Source: Paracoccus beibuensis (GTDB lineage Bacteria > Pseudomonadota > Alphaproteobacteria > Rhodobacterales > Rhodobacteraceae). Taken from it: a DNA stretch of 36,638 nt. Below are positions 1-8,232 of the stretch, piece by piece. The first letter of the stretch is position 1, and every line of letters starts with the position of its first letter. The stretch is from assembly GCF_026162625.1 (NCBI RefSeq), contig NZ_JAOTBD010000035.1, forward strand, positions 1-36,638, written 5' to 3'. Made by a program: the position numbers and the translations under genes. The notes beneath the pieces were generated by a model, which saw nothing but the letters and a program-made list of their open reading frames with translations, was not told the DNA's origin and did no database searches.

Positions 1-158
1 GCCCGCCGCAAGAACAACAACCGCCAAAGCCCTCTCGGACATCCCAGACCCCCATCACCCGTTTGCCTATCGTTCCCGCGCGTTCTAAGCGGGGACGACA
101 AAAGGCGAAAGAGCCGAGTTCTTCACCTTTGTTTTCGGATCATTGCGGAGGGCGCGAC
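1..158. other. leading region without a recognised gene
   Basis: I recognise no gene here. A frame open from position 63 reads into gph, but its first 32 codons resemble no HAD protein and have no ribosome binding site at their start. The region probably holds the gph upstream region and the flank of a gene lying outside the window. Confidence 0.5.
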
Positions 159-833
159 TTGGCGGGCACGGTGGTTTTCGATCTGGACGGCACGCTGGCA
201 GATACGTCCGGCGACCTGGTCGCGGCGGCGAATGCCTGTTTCCGGGCGCGGGGGCTGGGCGACCTGCTGGACCCTGTCGCCGATGCGCTGGTCGCGTTTC
301 ACGGCGGGCGAGCCATGCTGCGTGCGGGTTACGGGCGTATGGACACCGGCACGCTGCTGCCGCCAGGGGCCGAGGACGAGGATTACTTCCGGCTGCTGGA
401 CCACTACGCCGACAAGATCGCCGAACACACGAGGCTTTATCCCGGTGTCGAGGCTGCGTTGGATCGCCTGGCCGAGGCGGGACACCGGCTGGCCGTCTGC
501 ACGAACAAGCCCGAGGGCCTGGCCGAGACGCTGCTGCGCGAGATGAAGATCCGCGACCGCTTCGCCGCGATGATCGGCGCTGATACGCTTCCGGTCAGGA
601 AGCCCGACCCCCGTCCCTACAAGGCGGCGGTCGAGGCGGCCGGAGGGCAGGTGGCGCGGTCGTTCCTGGTGGGCGACACCGAGACCGACCGCAAGACGGC
701 GGCGGCGGCAGGGGTCAAGGTCGCACTGATCAGCTTCGGACCCGAGGGCGAGGCGATATCCCGACTGGCCCCCGAGGCGCTGCTGGATTGCTTCGACGAC
801 CTGCCGGACCTGGCGCGGGACTGGCTGGGCTAG
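159..833 (+). CDS. gph: phosphoglycolate phosphatase (HAD-IA hydrolase)
   Basis: Probably hydrolyses 2-phosphoglycolate to glycolate in the cytoplasm, clearing the product of Rubisco oxygenation or DNA repair. All four HAD motifs are visible: FDLDGT near residues 7-12 (nucleophile Asp and acid/base Asp), VCTNKP with the motif II Thr, the RKPDP lysine, and GDTETD binding Mg2+. A helical cap lies between motifs I and II, as expected for subclass IA. I place the start at the TTG at 159, because GGAGGG lies 6 bases upstream and the product (224 aa) then begins just before the HAD core. An ATG at 63 would add 32 unrelated residues. It converges on bfr with 15 bases between the stops. Other HAD-IA phosphatases of similar size exist, so the substrate is inferred. 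Confidence 0.85.
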   Translation: MAGTVVFDLDGTLADTSGDLVAAANACFRARGLGDLLDPVADALVAFHGGRAMLRAGYGRMDTGTLLPPGAEDEDYFRLLDHYADKIAEHTRLYPGVEAALDRLAEAGHRLAVCTNKPEGLAETLLREMKIRDRFAAMIGADTLPVRKPDPRPYKAAVEAAGGQVARSFLVGDTETDRKTAAAAGVKVALISFGPEGEAISRLAPEALLDCFDDLPDLARDWLG

Positions 834-848
834 CCCCGCGGCGCGCGC

Positions 849-1349
849 TTACTTCGCGTCGTCCTTTTCCGCCTGGTCGGCCGGGCTGGCGTTCAGCTGG
901 CCATAGTTCTGCGCACCGATCGACTGGTAGAGGTCCAGCTGCGTTTCCAGGAAGTCGATGTGGCCTTCCTCGTCCTGGATCAGCTCCTCGAACAGGATCT
1001 TGCTGGCATAGTCGCGGACGGATTCGCAGTAGTCGCGCGCCTCGATGTAGAGGTTGCGGGCGTCATGTTCCGCCGCCAGGTCGCTTTCCAGCGTCTCGTG
1101 AAGGTTCTGGCCGATCCGCAGCGGGTCCAGCTTCTGCAGGTTCGGGTGGCCTTCCAGGAAGATGATTCGCTCGATCAGGCGATCGGCGTGGTGCATCTCC
1201 TCGATGGACTCCTCGCGCGACTTCTTGGCGATCTTGCCGAAGCCCCAATCCTCCTGCAGTCGGTAGTGCAGCCAATACTGGCTGACCGCGGTCAGTTCAG
1301 ACCGCAGCGCGGCGTTGAGATATTCGATGACCTTGGCGTCGCCCTTCAT
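849..1349 (-). CDS. bfr: bacterioferritin
   Basis: Haem-containing 24-mer iron-storage protein that oxidises Fe2+ and stores it as a mineral core. Counted from the start chosen here (166 aa), the ferroxidase ligands are present: E18, E51, H54, the Glu of LAAEHDARN, and the Glu and His of [10 protein letters not shown]52, the axial haem ligand typical of Bfr, is also present. The start is the ATG at 1349, preceded by AAGAAGGA at good spacing. The ATG nine bases further up almost touches that Shine-Dalgarno and would add Met-Pro-Pro. The gene begins inside the 3' end of bfd, so translation is probably coupled and the promoter shared. An acidic and Lys-containing C-terminal tail follows helix E. 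Confidence 0.96.
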   Translation of the reverse strand: MKGDAKVIEYLNAALRSELTAVSQYWLHYRLQEDWGFGKIAKKSREESIEEMHHADRLIERIIFLEGHPNLQKLDPLRIGQNLHETLESDLAAEHDARNLYIEARDYCESVRDYASKILFEELIQDEEGHIDFLETQLDLYQSIGAQNYGQLNASPADQAEKDDAK

Positions 1350-1590
1350 GGGTGGCATCCTTCTTGCTGTCTGTTCTGGCCCGCAAAATCGGCGGTGCGA
1401 CGCCCAGCTTATCGCAGGCGCGCATGGTGTCCAGAAAGAGCGGCATGCAGCCGCCGCAATCGGCGCGTTTACCCAAGGCGTGATAGATCTTGCCCGGCGT
1501 GATGATCGTCTGCGGATCGGCGCTGCGCATCCAGTCGATGGCGGCGCGGATGTCGTGATCCGAGATCTGGGTGCAGTGGCAGACGATCAT
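1297..1590 (-). CDS. bfd: bacterioferritin-associated ferredoxin (Bfd)
   Basis: A small 2Fe-2S protein thought to dock on bacterioferritin and pass electrons to the haem, reducing and releasing stored iron. The four cysteine ligands are visible as C4 and C6 (MIVCHC) and the CGGC pair near residues 45-48, typical of the BFD/Fer2_BFD fold. At 97 aa it is longer than the usual 65-75 aa. The extra basic tail is read from the bfr ribosome binding site and first codons in another frame, giving a 53-base overlap with bfr. The tail may be incidental. The gene is first in the bfd-bfr pair and divergent from queA. Confidence 0.9.
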   Translation of the reverse strand: MIVCHCTQISDHDIRAAIDWMRSADPQTIITPGKIYHALGKRADCGGCMPLFLDTMRACDKLGVAPPILRARTDSKKDATHEGRRQGHRISQRRAAV

Positions 1591-1609
1591 GGCGGGCTCC
1601 TCTGCCGTT

Positions 1610-1637
1610 TACCTAGCATTTCTGTCAGAGTTGTAAA
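1610..1637 (-). promoter_or_regulatory. candidate sigma-70 promoter of bfd-bfr
   Basis: On the minus strand TTTACA (1632-1637) and TAGGTA (1610-1615) are separated by 16 bases and lie 20-47 bases upstream of the bfd ATG. The site was found by eye; no iron-responsive box was confidently identified. Confidence 0.4.
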
Positions 1638-1705
1638 GCCCGATGCTTTTACTAGGTCATCACGAGAGCTTGACGAGGCAAGGGTCCGGACGCAGAAGCG
1701 GGGCC

Positions 1706-2752
1706 ATGAAGCTGTCCGATTTCGACTTCGACCTGCCCGCCCACCTAATCGCGACGCGCCCCGCGCGACCGCGAAGCGCGGCACGGTTGCTGTTGGCCGA
1801 AGGCGGGGGAATCGTCGACCGTCGGGTCAGCGACCTGCCGGACATCCTGCGGCCGGGCGACGTGCTGGTCCTGAACGACACCAAGGTCATACCCGCCCGC
1901 CTGACCGGCACGCGTACCCGCGCCTCGGCGCAGGGCGACGCGACCGCGAAGATCGAGGTCACGCTGCTGGAGCCCGCCGCCGAGGGCTGGCAGGCGCTGG
2001 CCAAGCCCATGCGCAAGCTGCGCGTGGGTGAGGTGATCCGGTTCGGCGACAGCTTGTCGGCCCAGGTGGCCGAGATGGGCGAGGCGGGTCTGCGGCTGGT
2101 CTTCGATGCGACGGGCGACGCCTTCGACGCGGCGCTGCAGCAGGTGGGCGCGATGCCGCTGCCGCCCTATATCGCGTCGCTGAGGGCGCCGGACGAACAG
2201 GACCGGCAGGATTACCAGACGGTCTGGGCGGCACGCCAGGGCGCCGTTGCCGCGCCCACGGCCAGCCTGCATTTCGACGCGCCCCTCCTCGAGGCGCTGG
2301 CCGCGCGCGGGGTCGAGTTCGTGCATGTCACCCTGCATGTGGGGGCCGGCACCTTCCTGCCCGTCAAGGTCGAGGACGTGACCACCCACCGCATGCATGC
2401 CGAATGGGGAGAGGTCGGGGCGGACGCCGCAGACGCCATCAACCGCGCCCGCGCCGAGGGGCGGCGCGTGATCGCGGTCGGCACGACGGCGCTGCGGCTG
2501 ATCGAATCGGCCGCCGACGACGCGGGCCGCGTCGCGCCGTTCCAGGGAACGACCGACATCTTCATCTATCCCGGCTATCACTTCCGGGTGACCGACGGGC
2601 TGATGACCAATTTTCATCTGCCGAAATCAACGCTGATGATGCTGGTCTCGGCGCTGATGGGGCCGGAAAAAATCCGGCAGATCTATGGACATGCGGTTGC
2701 GGACGGCTATCGTTTCTTCAGCTATGGCGACGCGTCGCTGCTGATCCCATAG
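1706..2752 (+). CDS. queA: S-adenosylmethionine:tRNA ribosyltransferase-isomerase QueA
   Basis: Transfers and isomerises the ribosyl group of SAM onto preQ1-modified tRNA to make epoxyqueuosine, the penultimate step of queuosine synthesis at wobble position 34. The 348-aa product has the usual family length and start ([11 protein letters not shown]). It also has the [12 protein letters not shown] block, the [13 protein letters not shown] block ([11 protein letters not shown] near residue 225), TTALRLIES, and the C-terminal [13 protein letters not shown] motif. The start at 1706 is chosen because homology begins there; a frame open from 1643 adds 21 residues foreign to QueA. It is divergent from bfd and followed after 87 bases by an MFS gene. 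Confidence 0.96.
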   Translation: MKLSDFDFDLPAHLIATRPARPRSAARLLLAEGGGIVDRRVSDLPDILRPGDVLVLNDTKVIPARLTGTRTRASAQGDATAKIEVTLLEPAAEGWQALAKPMRKLRVGEVIRFGDSLSAQVAEMGEAGLRLVFDATGDAFDAALQQVGAMPLPPYIASLRAPDEQDRQDYQTVWAARQGAVAAPTASLHFDAPLLEALAARGVEFVHVTLHVGAGTFLPVKVEDVTTHRMHAEWGEVGADAADAINRARAEGRRVIAVGTTALRLIESAADDAGRVAPFQGTTDIFIYPGYHFRVTDGLMTNFHLPKSTLMMLVSALMGPEKIRQIYGHAVADGYRFFSYGDASLLIP

Positions 2753-2839
2753 GGTCGCTTTCCGGCTGGCATCCCGTCTGCGCCGCGACTAGGGCTGGGC
2801 ATGACAACCCATCCAGACCCATCTTGAAACGAGACCGCG

Positions 2840-4138
2840 ATGATTTCGGTGTTGCGCACCACATGGCCGCTGCTTCTGGGCATCCTGCTGCTGATGGTCG
2901 GCAACGGCATGCAGGGCACCCTGCTGGGCATCCGGGGCGGGATCGAGGGCATCCCGACCTTCCAGATGTCGATCGTCATGACCGGCTATTTCGGCGGCTT
3001 CCTGCTGGGCAGCCTGACCGTGCCGGACCTGATCAAGAACGTGGGCCACGTGAGGGTCTTCGCGGCGCTTGGATCGCTGATCTCGGCCACGCTGATCCTG
3101 TTTCCGGTCGAGCCGCACTGGCTGCTTTGGACCTTCCTGCGCTTCCTGATCGGCTTCAGCTTCTGCGGCGTCTATATCACGGCGGAAAGCTGGCTGAACA
3201 CGGGGACTTCGAACGAGAACCGCGGCCAGGCTCTGTCGGCCTACATGATCGTGCAGATGCTGGGGATCGTCACGGCGCAGGCGCTGCTCAATGTCGCGGA
3301 CCCGGCAGGCTTCCTGCTGTTCGTCATCCCCTCGGTTCTGGTGTCGCTGGCCTTCACGCCGATCCTTTTATCGGCCCAGCCAGCGCCGCAGTTCGAGACG
3401 ATCAAGCGGATGTCGTTCCGCCGCCTCTACGAGGCGTCGCCGCTTGGGTGTGTGGGCATCTTCCTGATGGGCGGCGTCTTTGCGGTGCTGTCGGGCATGT
3501 CTTCGGTCTGGGGGGCGCAGGTCGGACTGTCGGTGGCGCAGATATCGCTGTTCGTGGCGGCGATCTATGCCGGGGGGCTGGTGCTGCAGTATCCGATCGG
3601 CTGGATTTCGGACCGCTATGATCGCCGCAAGCTGGTGCTGATGCTGTCGGCCTTGGGCGGGCTGTGCGGGCTGATCGTCATCGCGGCGCAGCCCGGCACC
3701 CTGGGGCTGGTGATCGCCGGCGGCATCATGGGCGGCGTTGCCAACCCGATCTACGCGCTGCTCCTGGCCTATACGAACGACTATCTGGAACAGTCCGACA
3801 TGGCCTCGGCCTCGGCGGGGCTGCTGTTCATCTATGGCCTGGGCAGCATGGGCGGACCGATCATCACCGGCTGGCTCATGGGCGTGGTGGGGCCCGACGG
3901 GTTCTGGATCTACATGGGCGTCCTCTTGGCACTGCTGACGGCCTATGCCGGTTGGCGTACCACGCAGCGCCGCGCGCTGACCCCCGACGAACAGGGAAGC
4001 TTTGCCGTCATCACCCCGAGCGCCACCACCTTGGCGGTCGAGGCCGTGCTGGACGAGGCGCAGTCGGATCCGACCCCGCCACCCGCCGAGAAGCTTGAGC
4101 CCGAGGAGGACGAACCCCGCCGCGCCCGACGCGGCTGA
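2840..4138 (+). CDS. MFS transporter, YcaD-like
   Basis: A 432-aa inner-membrane carrier of the major facilitator superfamily with about twelve hydrophobic segments in two halves. Family marks visible are the first helix starting at residue 8, the AESWLN motif near residue 114 followed by NRGQALSAYM (typical of the YcaD-like branch), and the SDRYDRRKL loop after the eighth segment, matching the MFS loop signature. An acidic, proline-rich cytoplasmic tail of about 45 residues follows the last helix. The substrate cannot be told from sequence. Codon use matches the neighbours. It is followed by a hairpin terminator before lpdA, so it is likely transcribed separately from lpdA. Confidence 0.88.
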   Translation: MISVLRTTWPLLLGILLLMVGNGMQGTLLGIRGGIEGIPTFQMSIVMTGYFGGFLLGSLTVPDLIKNVGHVRVFAALGSLISATLILFPVEPHWLLWTFLRFLIGFSFCGVYITAESWLNTGTSNENRGQALSAYMIVQMLGIVTAQALLNVADPAGFLLFVIPSVLVSLAFTPILLSAQPAPQFETIKRMSFRRLYEASPLGCVGIFLMGGVFAVLSGMSSVWGAQVGLSVAQISLFVAAIYAGGLVLQYPIGWISDRYDRRKLVLMLSALGGLCGLIVIAAQPGTLGLVIAGGIMGGVANPIYALLLAYTNDYLEQSDMASASAGLLFIYGLGSMGGPIITGWLMGVVGPDGFWIYMGVLLALLTAYAGWRTTQRRALTPDEQGSFAVITPSATTLAVEAVLDEAQSDPTPPPAEKLEPEEDEPRRARRG

Positions 4139-4145
4139 GGTGCGC

Positions 4146-4169
4146 TTGCCGCCCTGCGGCAAATCGTTT
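4146..4169 (+). terminator. candidate intrinsic terminator after the MFS gene
   Basis: A perfect 7-bp stem (TTGCCGC 4146-4152, GCGGCAA 4156-4162) with a 3-base loop starts 8 bases after the MFS stop and is followed by ATCGTTTA. The T-tract is short, so efficiency is uncertain. Confidence 0.55.
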
Positions 4170-4204
4170 AACGCTGAACTATATTTCAGTCAGCGGGGGA
4201 CGTG

Positions 4205-5596
4205 ATGGCCCAGAATTTCGACATGGTGGTGATCGGTGCCGGACCCGGCGGCTATGTCGCCGCGATCCGCGGTGCACAGCTTGGCCTGAAGGTCGCCTGC
4301 ATCGAGCGCGAGCATCTGGGGGGCATCTGCCTCAACTGGGGCTGCATCCCGACCAAGGCCCTGCTGCGCAGCGCCGAGGTGTTCCACCTGATGCACCGGG
4401 CCAAAGATTTCGGGCTGAAGGCCGAGGGGATCGGCTATGACCTCGACGCGGTCGTCGAACGCTCGCGTGGCGTCGCCAAGCAACTGTCGGGCGGGATCGG
4501 CCACCTGTTCAAGAAGAACAAGGTCACCGTCATTATGGGTGAGGCCAAGCTGGCCGGCAAAGGCCGCGTCACGGTCAAGACCGACAAGGGCACCGAGGAG
4601 GTGACCGCCAAGTCCATCGTCCTGGCCACCGGCGCGCGCGCGCGTGAACTGCCGGGGCTGGAGCCGGACGGCAAGCTGGTCTGGAACTACAAGCACGCGC
4701 TGAAGCCGCCGCATATGCCGAAAAAGCTGCTGGTCATCGGGTCGGGCGCCATCGGCATCGAATTCGCCAGCTTCTTCAACACGCTCGGTGCCGAAACGAC
4801 TGTGGTCGAGGTCATGGACCGCGTCCTGCCCGTCGAGGATGCCGAGATCAGCGCCTTCGCCAAGAAGCAGTTCGTCAAGCAGGGCATGACGATCATGGAG
4901 AAGGCCAGCGTCAAGAAGCTGGACCGCAAGGGCAGCACCGTCACCGCCCATATCGAGGCGGGCGGCAAGACCGAGACGCGCGATTTCGACACCGTCATCT
5001 CCGCCGTGGGCATCGTCGGCAATGTCGAGGGGCTGGGGCTGGAAGAGGCCGGAATCAAGGTCGACCGAACCCATGTCATCACCGACGAATACTGCCGCAC
5101 CGGGGTCGAGGGCGTCTATGCCATCGGCGACCTGGCCGGTGCGCCCTGGCTGGCGCACAAGGCCAGCCACGAGGGCGTCATGGTGGCCGAACTGATCGCG
5201 GGCGGGCATCCGCATCCGATCAAGCCGGGCAGCATCGCGGGCTGCACCTATTGCTATCCGCAGGTCGCCAGCGTGGGCCTGACCGAGGCGAAGGCGAAGG
5301 AACAGGGGCTGGACATCAAGGCCGGCCGCTTTCCCTTCATCGGCAACGGCAAGGCGATTGCCTTGGGCGAACCCGAGGGCATGATCAAGACGATCTTCGA
5401 CACCAAGACCGGCGAACTGCTGGGCGCGCATATGGTCGGCGCCGAGGTGACCGAGCTGATCCAGGGCTATGTCGTCGGACGCCAATTGGAGACGACCGAA
5501 CAGGACCTGATGGAGACGGTATTCCCGCACCCGACCCTGTCCGAGATGATGCACGAGGCGGTTCTGGACGCCTATGGCCGCGCGATCCACTTCTGA
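4205..5596 (+). CDS. lpdA: dihydrolipoyl dehydrogenase (E3)
   Basis: Flavoprotein that reoxidises dihydrolipoamide with NAD+ in 2-oxoacid dehydrogenase complexes or the glycine cleavage system. The FAD-binding GAGPGG is near residue 11. The redox-active disulfide lies in GGICLNWGCIPTK (C42 and C47). The NAD-binding GSGAIGIEF is near residue 180, the second FAD motif is YAIGDL, and the C-terminal catalytic HPTLSE His-Glu pair is present. Length (463 aa) is standard. I prefer the ATG at 4205; the GTG directly before it (4202) would only add one Met. GGGGGA precedes it. No E1/E2 genes lie beside it here, so which complex it serves is unknown, although the CLNWGCIPTKALL form is common in alphaproteobacterial pyruvate dehydrogenase E3. 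Confidence 0.95.
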   Translation: MAQNFDMVVIGAGPGGYVAAIRGAQLGLKVACIEREHLGGICLNWGCIPTKALLRSAEVFHLMHRAKDFGLKAEGIGYDLDAVVERSRGVAKQLSGGIGHLFKKNKVTVIMGEAKLAGKGRVTVKTDKGTEEVTAKSIVLATGARARELPGLEPDGKLVWNYKHALKPPHMPKKLLVIGSGAIGIEFASFFNTLGAETTVVEVMDRVLPVEDAEISAFAKKQFVKQGMTIMEKASVKKLDRKGSTVTAHIEAGGKTETRDFDTVISAVGIVGNVEGLGLEEAGIKVDRTHVITDEYCRTGVEGVYAIGDLAGAPWLAHKASHEGVMVAELIAGGHPHPIKPGSIAGCTYCYPQVASVGLTEAKAKEQGLDIKAGRFPFIGNGKAIALGEPEGMIKTIFDTKTGELLGAHMVGAEVTELIQGYVVGRQLETTEQDLMETVFPHPTLSEMMHEAVLDAYGRAIHF

Positions 5597-5618
5597 TCGC
5601 GCCTGACAAGACGATCCG

Positions 5619-5643
5619 ACGGGGGCCATTCGTCCCCGTTTCG
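5619..5643 (+). terminator. candidate terminator after lpdA
   Basis: A 6-bp stem ACGGGG (5619-5624) and CCCCGT (5634-5639) encloses a 9-base loop and is followed by TTTCGATT. It sits 23 bases after the lpdA stop, between lpdA and the convergent penicillin-acylase-family gene. Confidence 0.5.
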
Positions 5644-5685
5644 ATTCCCGCGGCCCCGCACGCCGCGCCGAAGATGGCGGCCGGA

Positions 5686-8103
5686 TCAGTCAGACGGGAT
5701 CAGCATGGTGACGCCCACGGCCGCCGCGCGGGCAAGGTCGGGATCGAGCGACATGCCCACATATTCGCCACGCCGCCACAGCCCGGCCATGTCGTCGTAG
5801 TGCCGCGAGAACGGGTGGCCAGACTGGCCTGTCGAGATGATGAACACCGAACTGTCGGGATCGGCAAGATCGTAGACGCCGCGGTAGCCGGCGCCGCTGA
5901 CGGCCTCGAACCTCTGCGGGCCGGTGCCGAAGAGGCCAGTCCGGGAGACGGTGAACTCTCCGCCCGAGATCGACTGCGTGATGTTCACGATCCAGCCTAG
6001 CGCCTGCAGGCCGCCGAGGCCCGGATGCAGGTGGCGCGCCTGATGCGCATCGCCCCACCGCCAACTGGCCACGTCGCTGCCGTAGCGCGCGGAAAGGTCG
6101 AGGATCGCCCTGTCCAGCGACTGCCGCGCTATCAGTGCGCAGTCCTCGGTCACCGCGCTCTGGATGACGTTGCACCACGCCGCCGCGCCGTTGCTGTTGC
6201 GGAACACCCTGTCGATGAAGCCGGGCTGCACCCGCGTGATGTCGTCCGCCAGCGGCCCAAGCTCGTCCCTGATCAGCCGGTCCTGCAGGGCGGACATCCA
6301 GGCCGCGTAGATCAGCGGCTCGGGCAGGTGTTCGTTCATGGCGCCGTCCCATTCGGCCAGAAGCGTCAGCGCGTCCTGGCGCTGGCGCTCCGGCGTGCCG
6401 GGGGCTGCGGGTTCGCCGGTGAACCACAGGTTCGCGCCCACCAGCGGCAGAAGCGCCCGCGCCGCCGAGCCGACGACATCAAGCTGGGCCGAGATAAAGC
6501 TGTCGCGGGAATGCACCTCACGGTCGCCCAGCAGACGCTCCAACCGCTTGTGCCGCATCCCGAGCGCCGGCGGCTCGTCGGTGTCGAGGGCCAGGGAATC
6601 GACAGGGCGTTGCGGTTCCGCAGCCAGCGATACCGCGCCTTGCCAAGCCGTTTGCGGCAACCAGCCTGGTGCGGGCAGGGCGCCTGCGGTCGGGTGGTCC
6701 GGGCCACGTTGCGGCGCCGCGCCTGCGGCGACCCGCGTCAGGGTCTGACGGTCGGCGAAGGTCACCGTGATCGCCGGCGACACGACACCGGACAGGGCAC
6801 GTGCGGCATCGGCGGCATTGTCCGACCGCATGACGTTCAGAAGCGACGACATCGTCGTGTCCTGGCGCGAGAGGCCCGTCCAGCGAAGCGCGGCGACATG
6901 GCCGATCGGGATCACGTCGGCCAGCCCCGGATCGAGCGACGGCACGACGGGCCCGTTCTGCGTCTCGCGCAGCGTGATCGTCCGCGCGGGACCGTCCAGA
7001 ACGCGGATCGTCTCGGTCCGGGTCTGGAACGCGGTCCAGCCGCGCGCACCGCGATAGCGGTCGGCATTGCCTGGCTGCACTTCCTCTATGGCGATGTCGG
7101 CATCGTCGATGTCCAGCGGCGCGATGCCCCACGAAAAGCCGGGGCTGCGGCCCGACAGGACCAGCGGCATGCCAGGGATCGTCGCGCCGATGACGCCGCC
7201 GTTCTGCAGTTCGATCCGCGCGAGATAGAAAAGCGACGGGGCCGTCAGGCCCACATGCAGGTCGTTCGCCAGCAGCGACCCCTCGGCCGCTGTGCGCTGG
7301 GGTCCCGCCCCGAAGACGTTTCCACCGAGCGGCAGACCGGGGTTCAGGAAGCTGATCGTGTCGCGGATCGCGTCAGGATTGCGTCGTCGCTCCGGAACGC
7401 CGAGACGCGCGTCGGGAAAGAGCGATTCGTACGTCGGCAGGTCGTTCGGGACGCCGACGCCGGACAGAAGGTCCGCACCGCGCGTGGGCCAAGCCAGCGA
7501 AAGGCGCGCGCGCAGCACCTCCTCTGCGGCGGCATTGGTGCTGCTTGCGGCCAGCAGCTTCAGGATCGCAATGGAATCGGCCGGTTGCCAGAAGGTGATC
7601 ACGTCTGGAAAGAGGAAGAACTCGGGCGCGCCCCGACCCATGGCATCCGCGTTGACGATGCTGATCCACTGGTTCACGCCATCGGCATAGGCCCGCAAGG
7701 CGGCCTTGGTGGCGCCGTCCTGCACGTCGAACGAGGCCTGGGCCGCGCGATAAAGCTCGAGCCTGCGGGCAAGGACGTCGGCTGCCAGCGCGCTCGGGCC
7801 GTGGATCTCGGCCAGGCGGCCCTGGGCGGCGCGGCGCAGCAGCGTCATCTGGAACAGCCGGTCCTGGGCATGGACCAGCCCCAGCGCGAAGAAGGCGTCC
7901 GTGTCGGTCTTGGCGAAGACATGGGGGACGTTTTCGGTCGAGCGCACGATCTCGACCTGCGCGTCGATGCCTTCGACGCGAAACCGCGCGTTGTAGTCTG
8001 GCAGCGAGCGGACCGAGAAGTACCAGATCAACCCGGCCGACAGCACGATCAGGATCATCAGCCCGACGGTCAGCCGCAAGAGCCAGCGAAACAGGGTCAG
8101 CAT
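5686..8103 (-). CDS. penicillin acylase-family protein lacking catalytic residues
   Basis: An 805-aa member of the Ntn-hydrolase penicillin acylase family (PF01804). An N-terminal hydrophobic segment (residues about 4-29) should anchor it in the inner membrane with the body in the periplasm. Family landmarks are clear: FALGLVHAQDRLFQM near the start of the alpha region, AAQGRLAEI, the LLANDLH block near residue 280, and GMPLVLSGRSPGFSWG. Active members are cut before a serine in a G-S-N-x-W context, and this serine is the nucleophile. Here the place reads L-G-G-N-V-F, with codon GGA (7321-7323, residue 261) instead of Ser. The region that should carry the oxyanion-hole Asn (A-N-N block, residues about 495-520) reads DSLALDTDEPP. 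I infer an unprocessed pseudoenzyme. Upstream in-frame codons to 8925 overlap the divergent dehydrogenase and are not coding. Confidence 0.85.
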   Translation of the reverse strand: MLTLFRWLLRLTVGLMILIVLSAGLIWYFSVRSLPDYNARFRVEGIDAQVEIVRSTENVPHVFAKTDTDAFFALGLVHAQDRLFQMTLLRRAAQGRLAEIHGPSALAADVLARRLELYRAAQASFDVQDGATKAALRAYADGVNQWISIVNADAMGRGAPEFFLFPDVITFWQPADSIAILKLLAASSTNAAAEEVLRARLSLAWPTRGADLLSGVGVPNDLPTYESLFPDARLGVPERRRNPDAIRDTISFLNPGLPLGGNVFGAGPQRTAAEGSLLANDLHVGLTAPSLFYLARIELQNGGVIGATIPGMPLVLSGRSPGFSWGIAPLDIDDADIAIEEVQPGNADRYRGARGWTAFQTRTETIRVLDGPARTITLRETQNGPVVPSLDPGLADVIPIGHVAALRWTGLSRQDTTMSSLLNVMRSDNAADAARALSGVVSPAITVTFADRQTLTRVAAGAAPQRGPDHPTAGALPAPGWLPQTAWQGAVSLAAEPQRPVDSLALDTDEPPALGMRHKRLERLLGDREVHSRDSFISAQLDVVGSAARALLPLVGANLWFTGEPAAPGTPERQRQDALTLLAEWDGAMNEHLPEPLIYAAWMSALQDRLIRDELGPLADDITRVQPGFIDRVFRNSNGAAAWCNVIQSAVTEDCALIARQSLDRAILDLSARYGSDVASWRWGDAHQARHLHPGLGGLQALGWIVNITQSISGGEFTVSRTGLFGTGPQRFEAVSGAGYRGVYDLADPDSSVFIISTGQSGHPFSRHYDDMAGLWRRGEYVGMSLDPDLARAAAVGVTMLIPSD

Positions 8104-8232
8104 ATTGGGCGGTCCTCGGGGCCGGATCGCGGCGTGGGTTGACCCGGCCGCGCATGGGTGGTGGTGTGCTGCATAAGACAGCCGCGCCGCCAATTCAACG
8201 CGCGGCGACAGGGTGATCGGGAGTGAAAAGCA

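Noticed and set aside
63..158. Longer start for gph at the ATG at 63
   Set aside because: It would add 32 residues before the HAD nucleophile motif with no ribosome binding site; the TTG at 159 has GGAGGG at ideal spacing.
827..836. Palindrome GGGCTAGCCC at the gph stop as a terminator
   Set aside because: It has no loop and no T-tract. It is a chance palindrome around the TAG stop.
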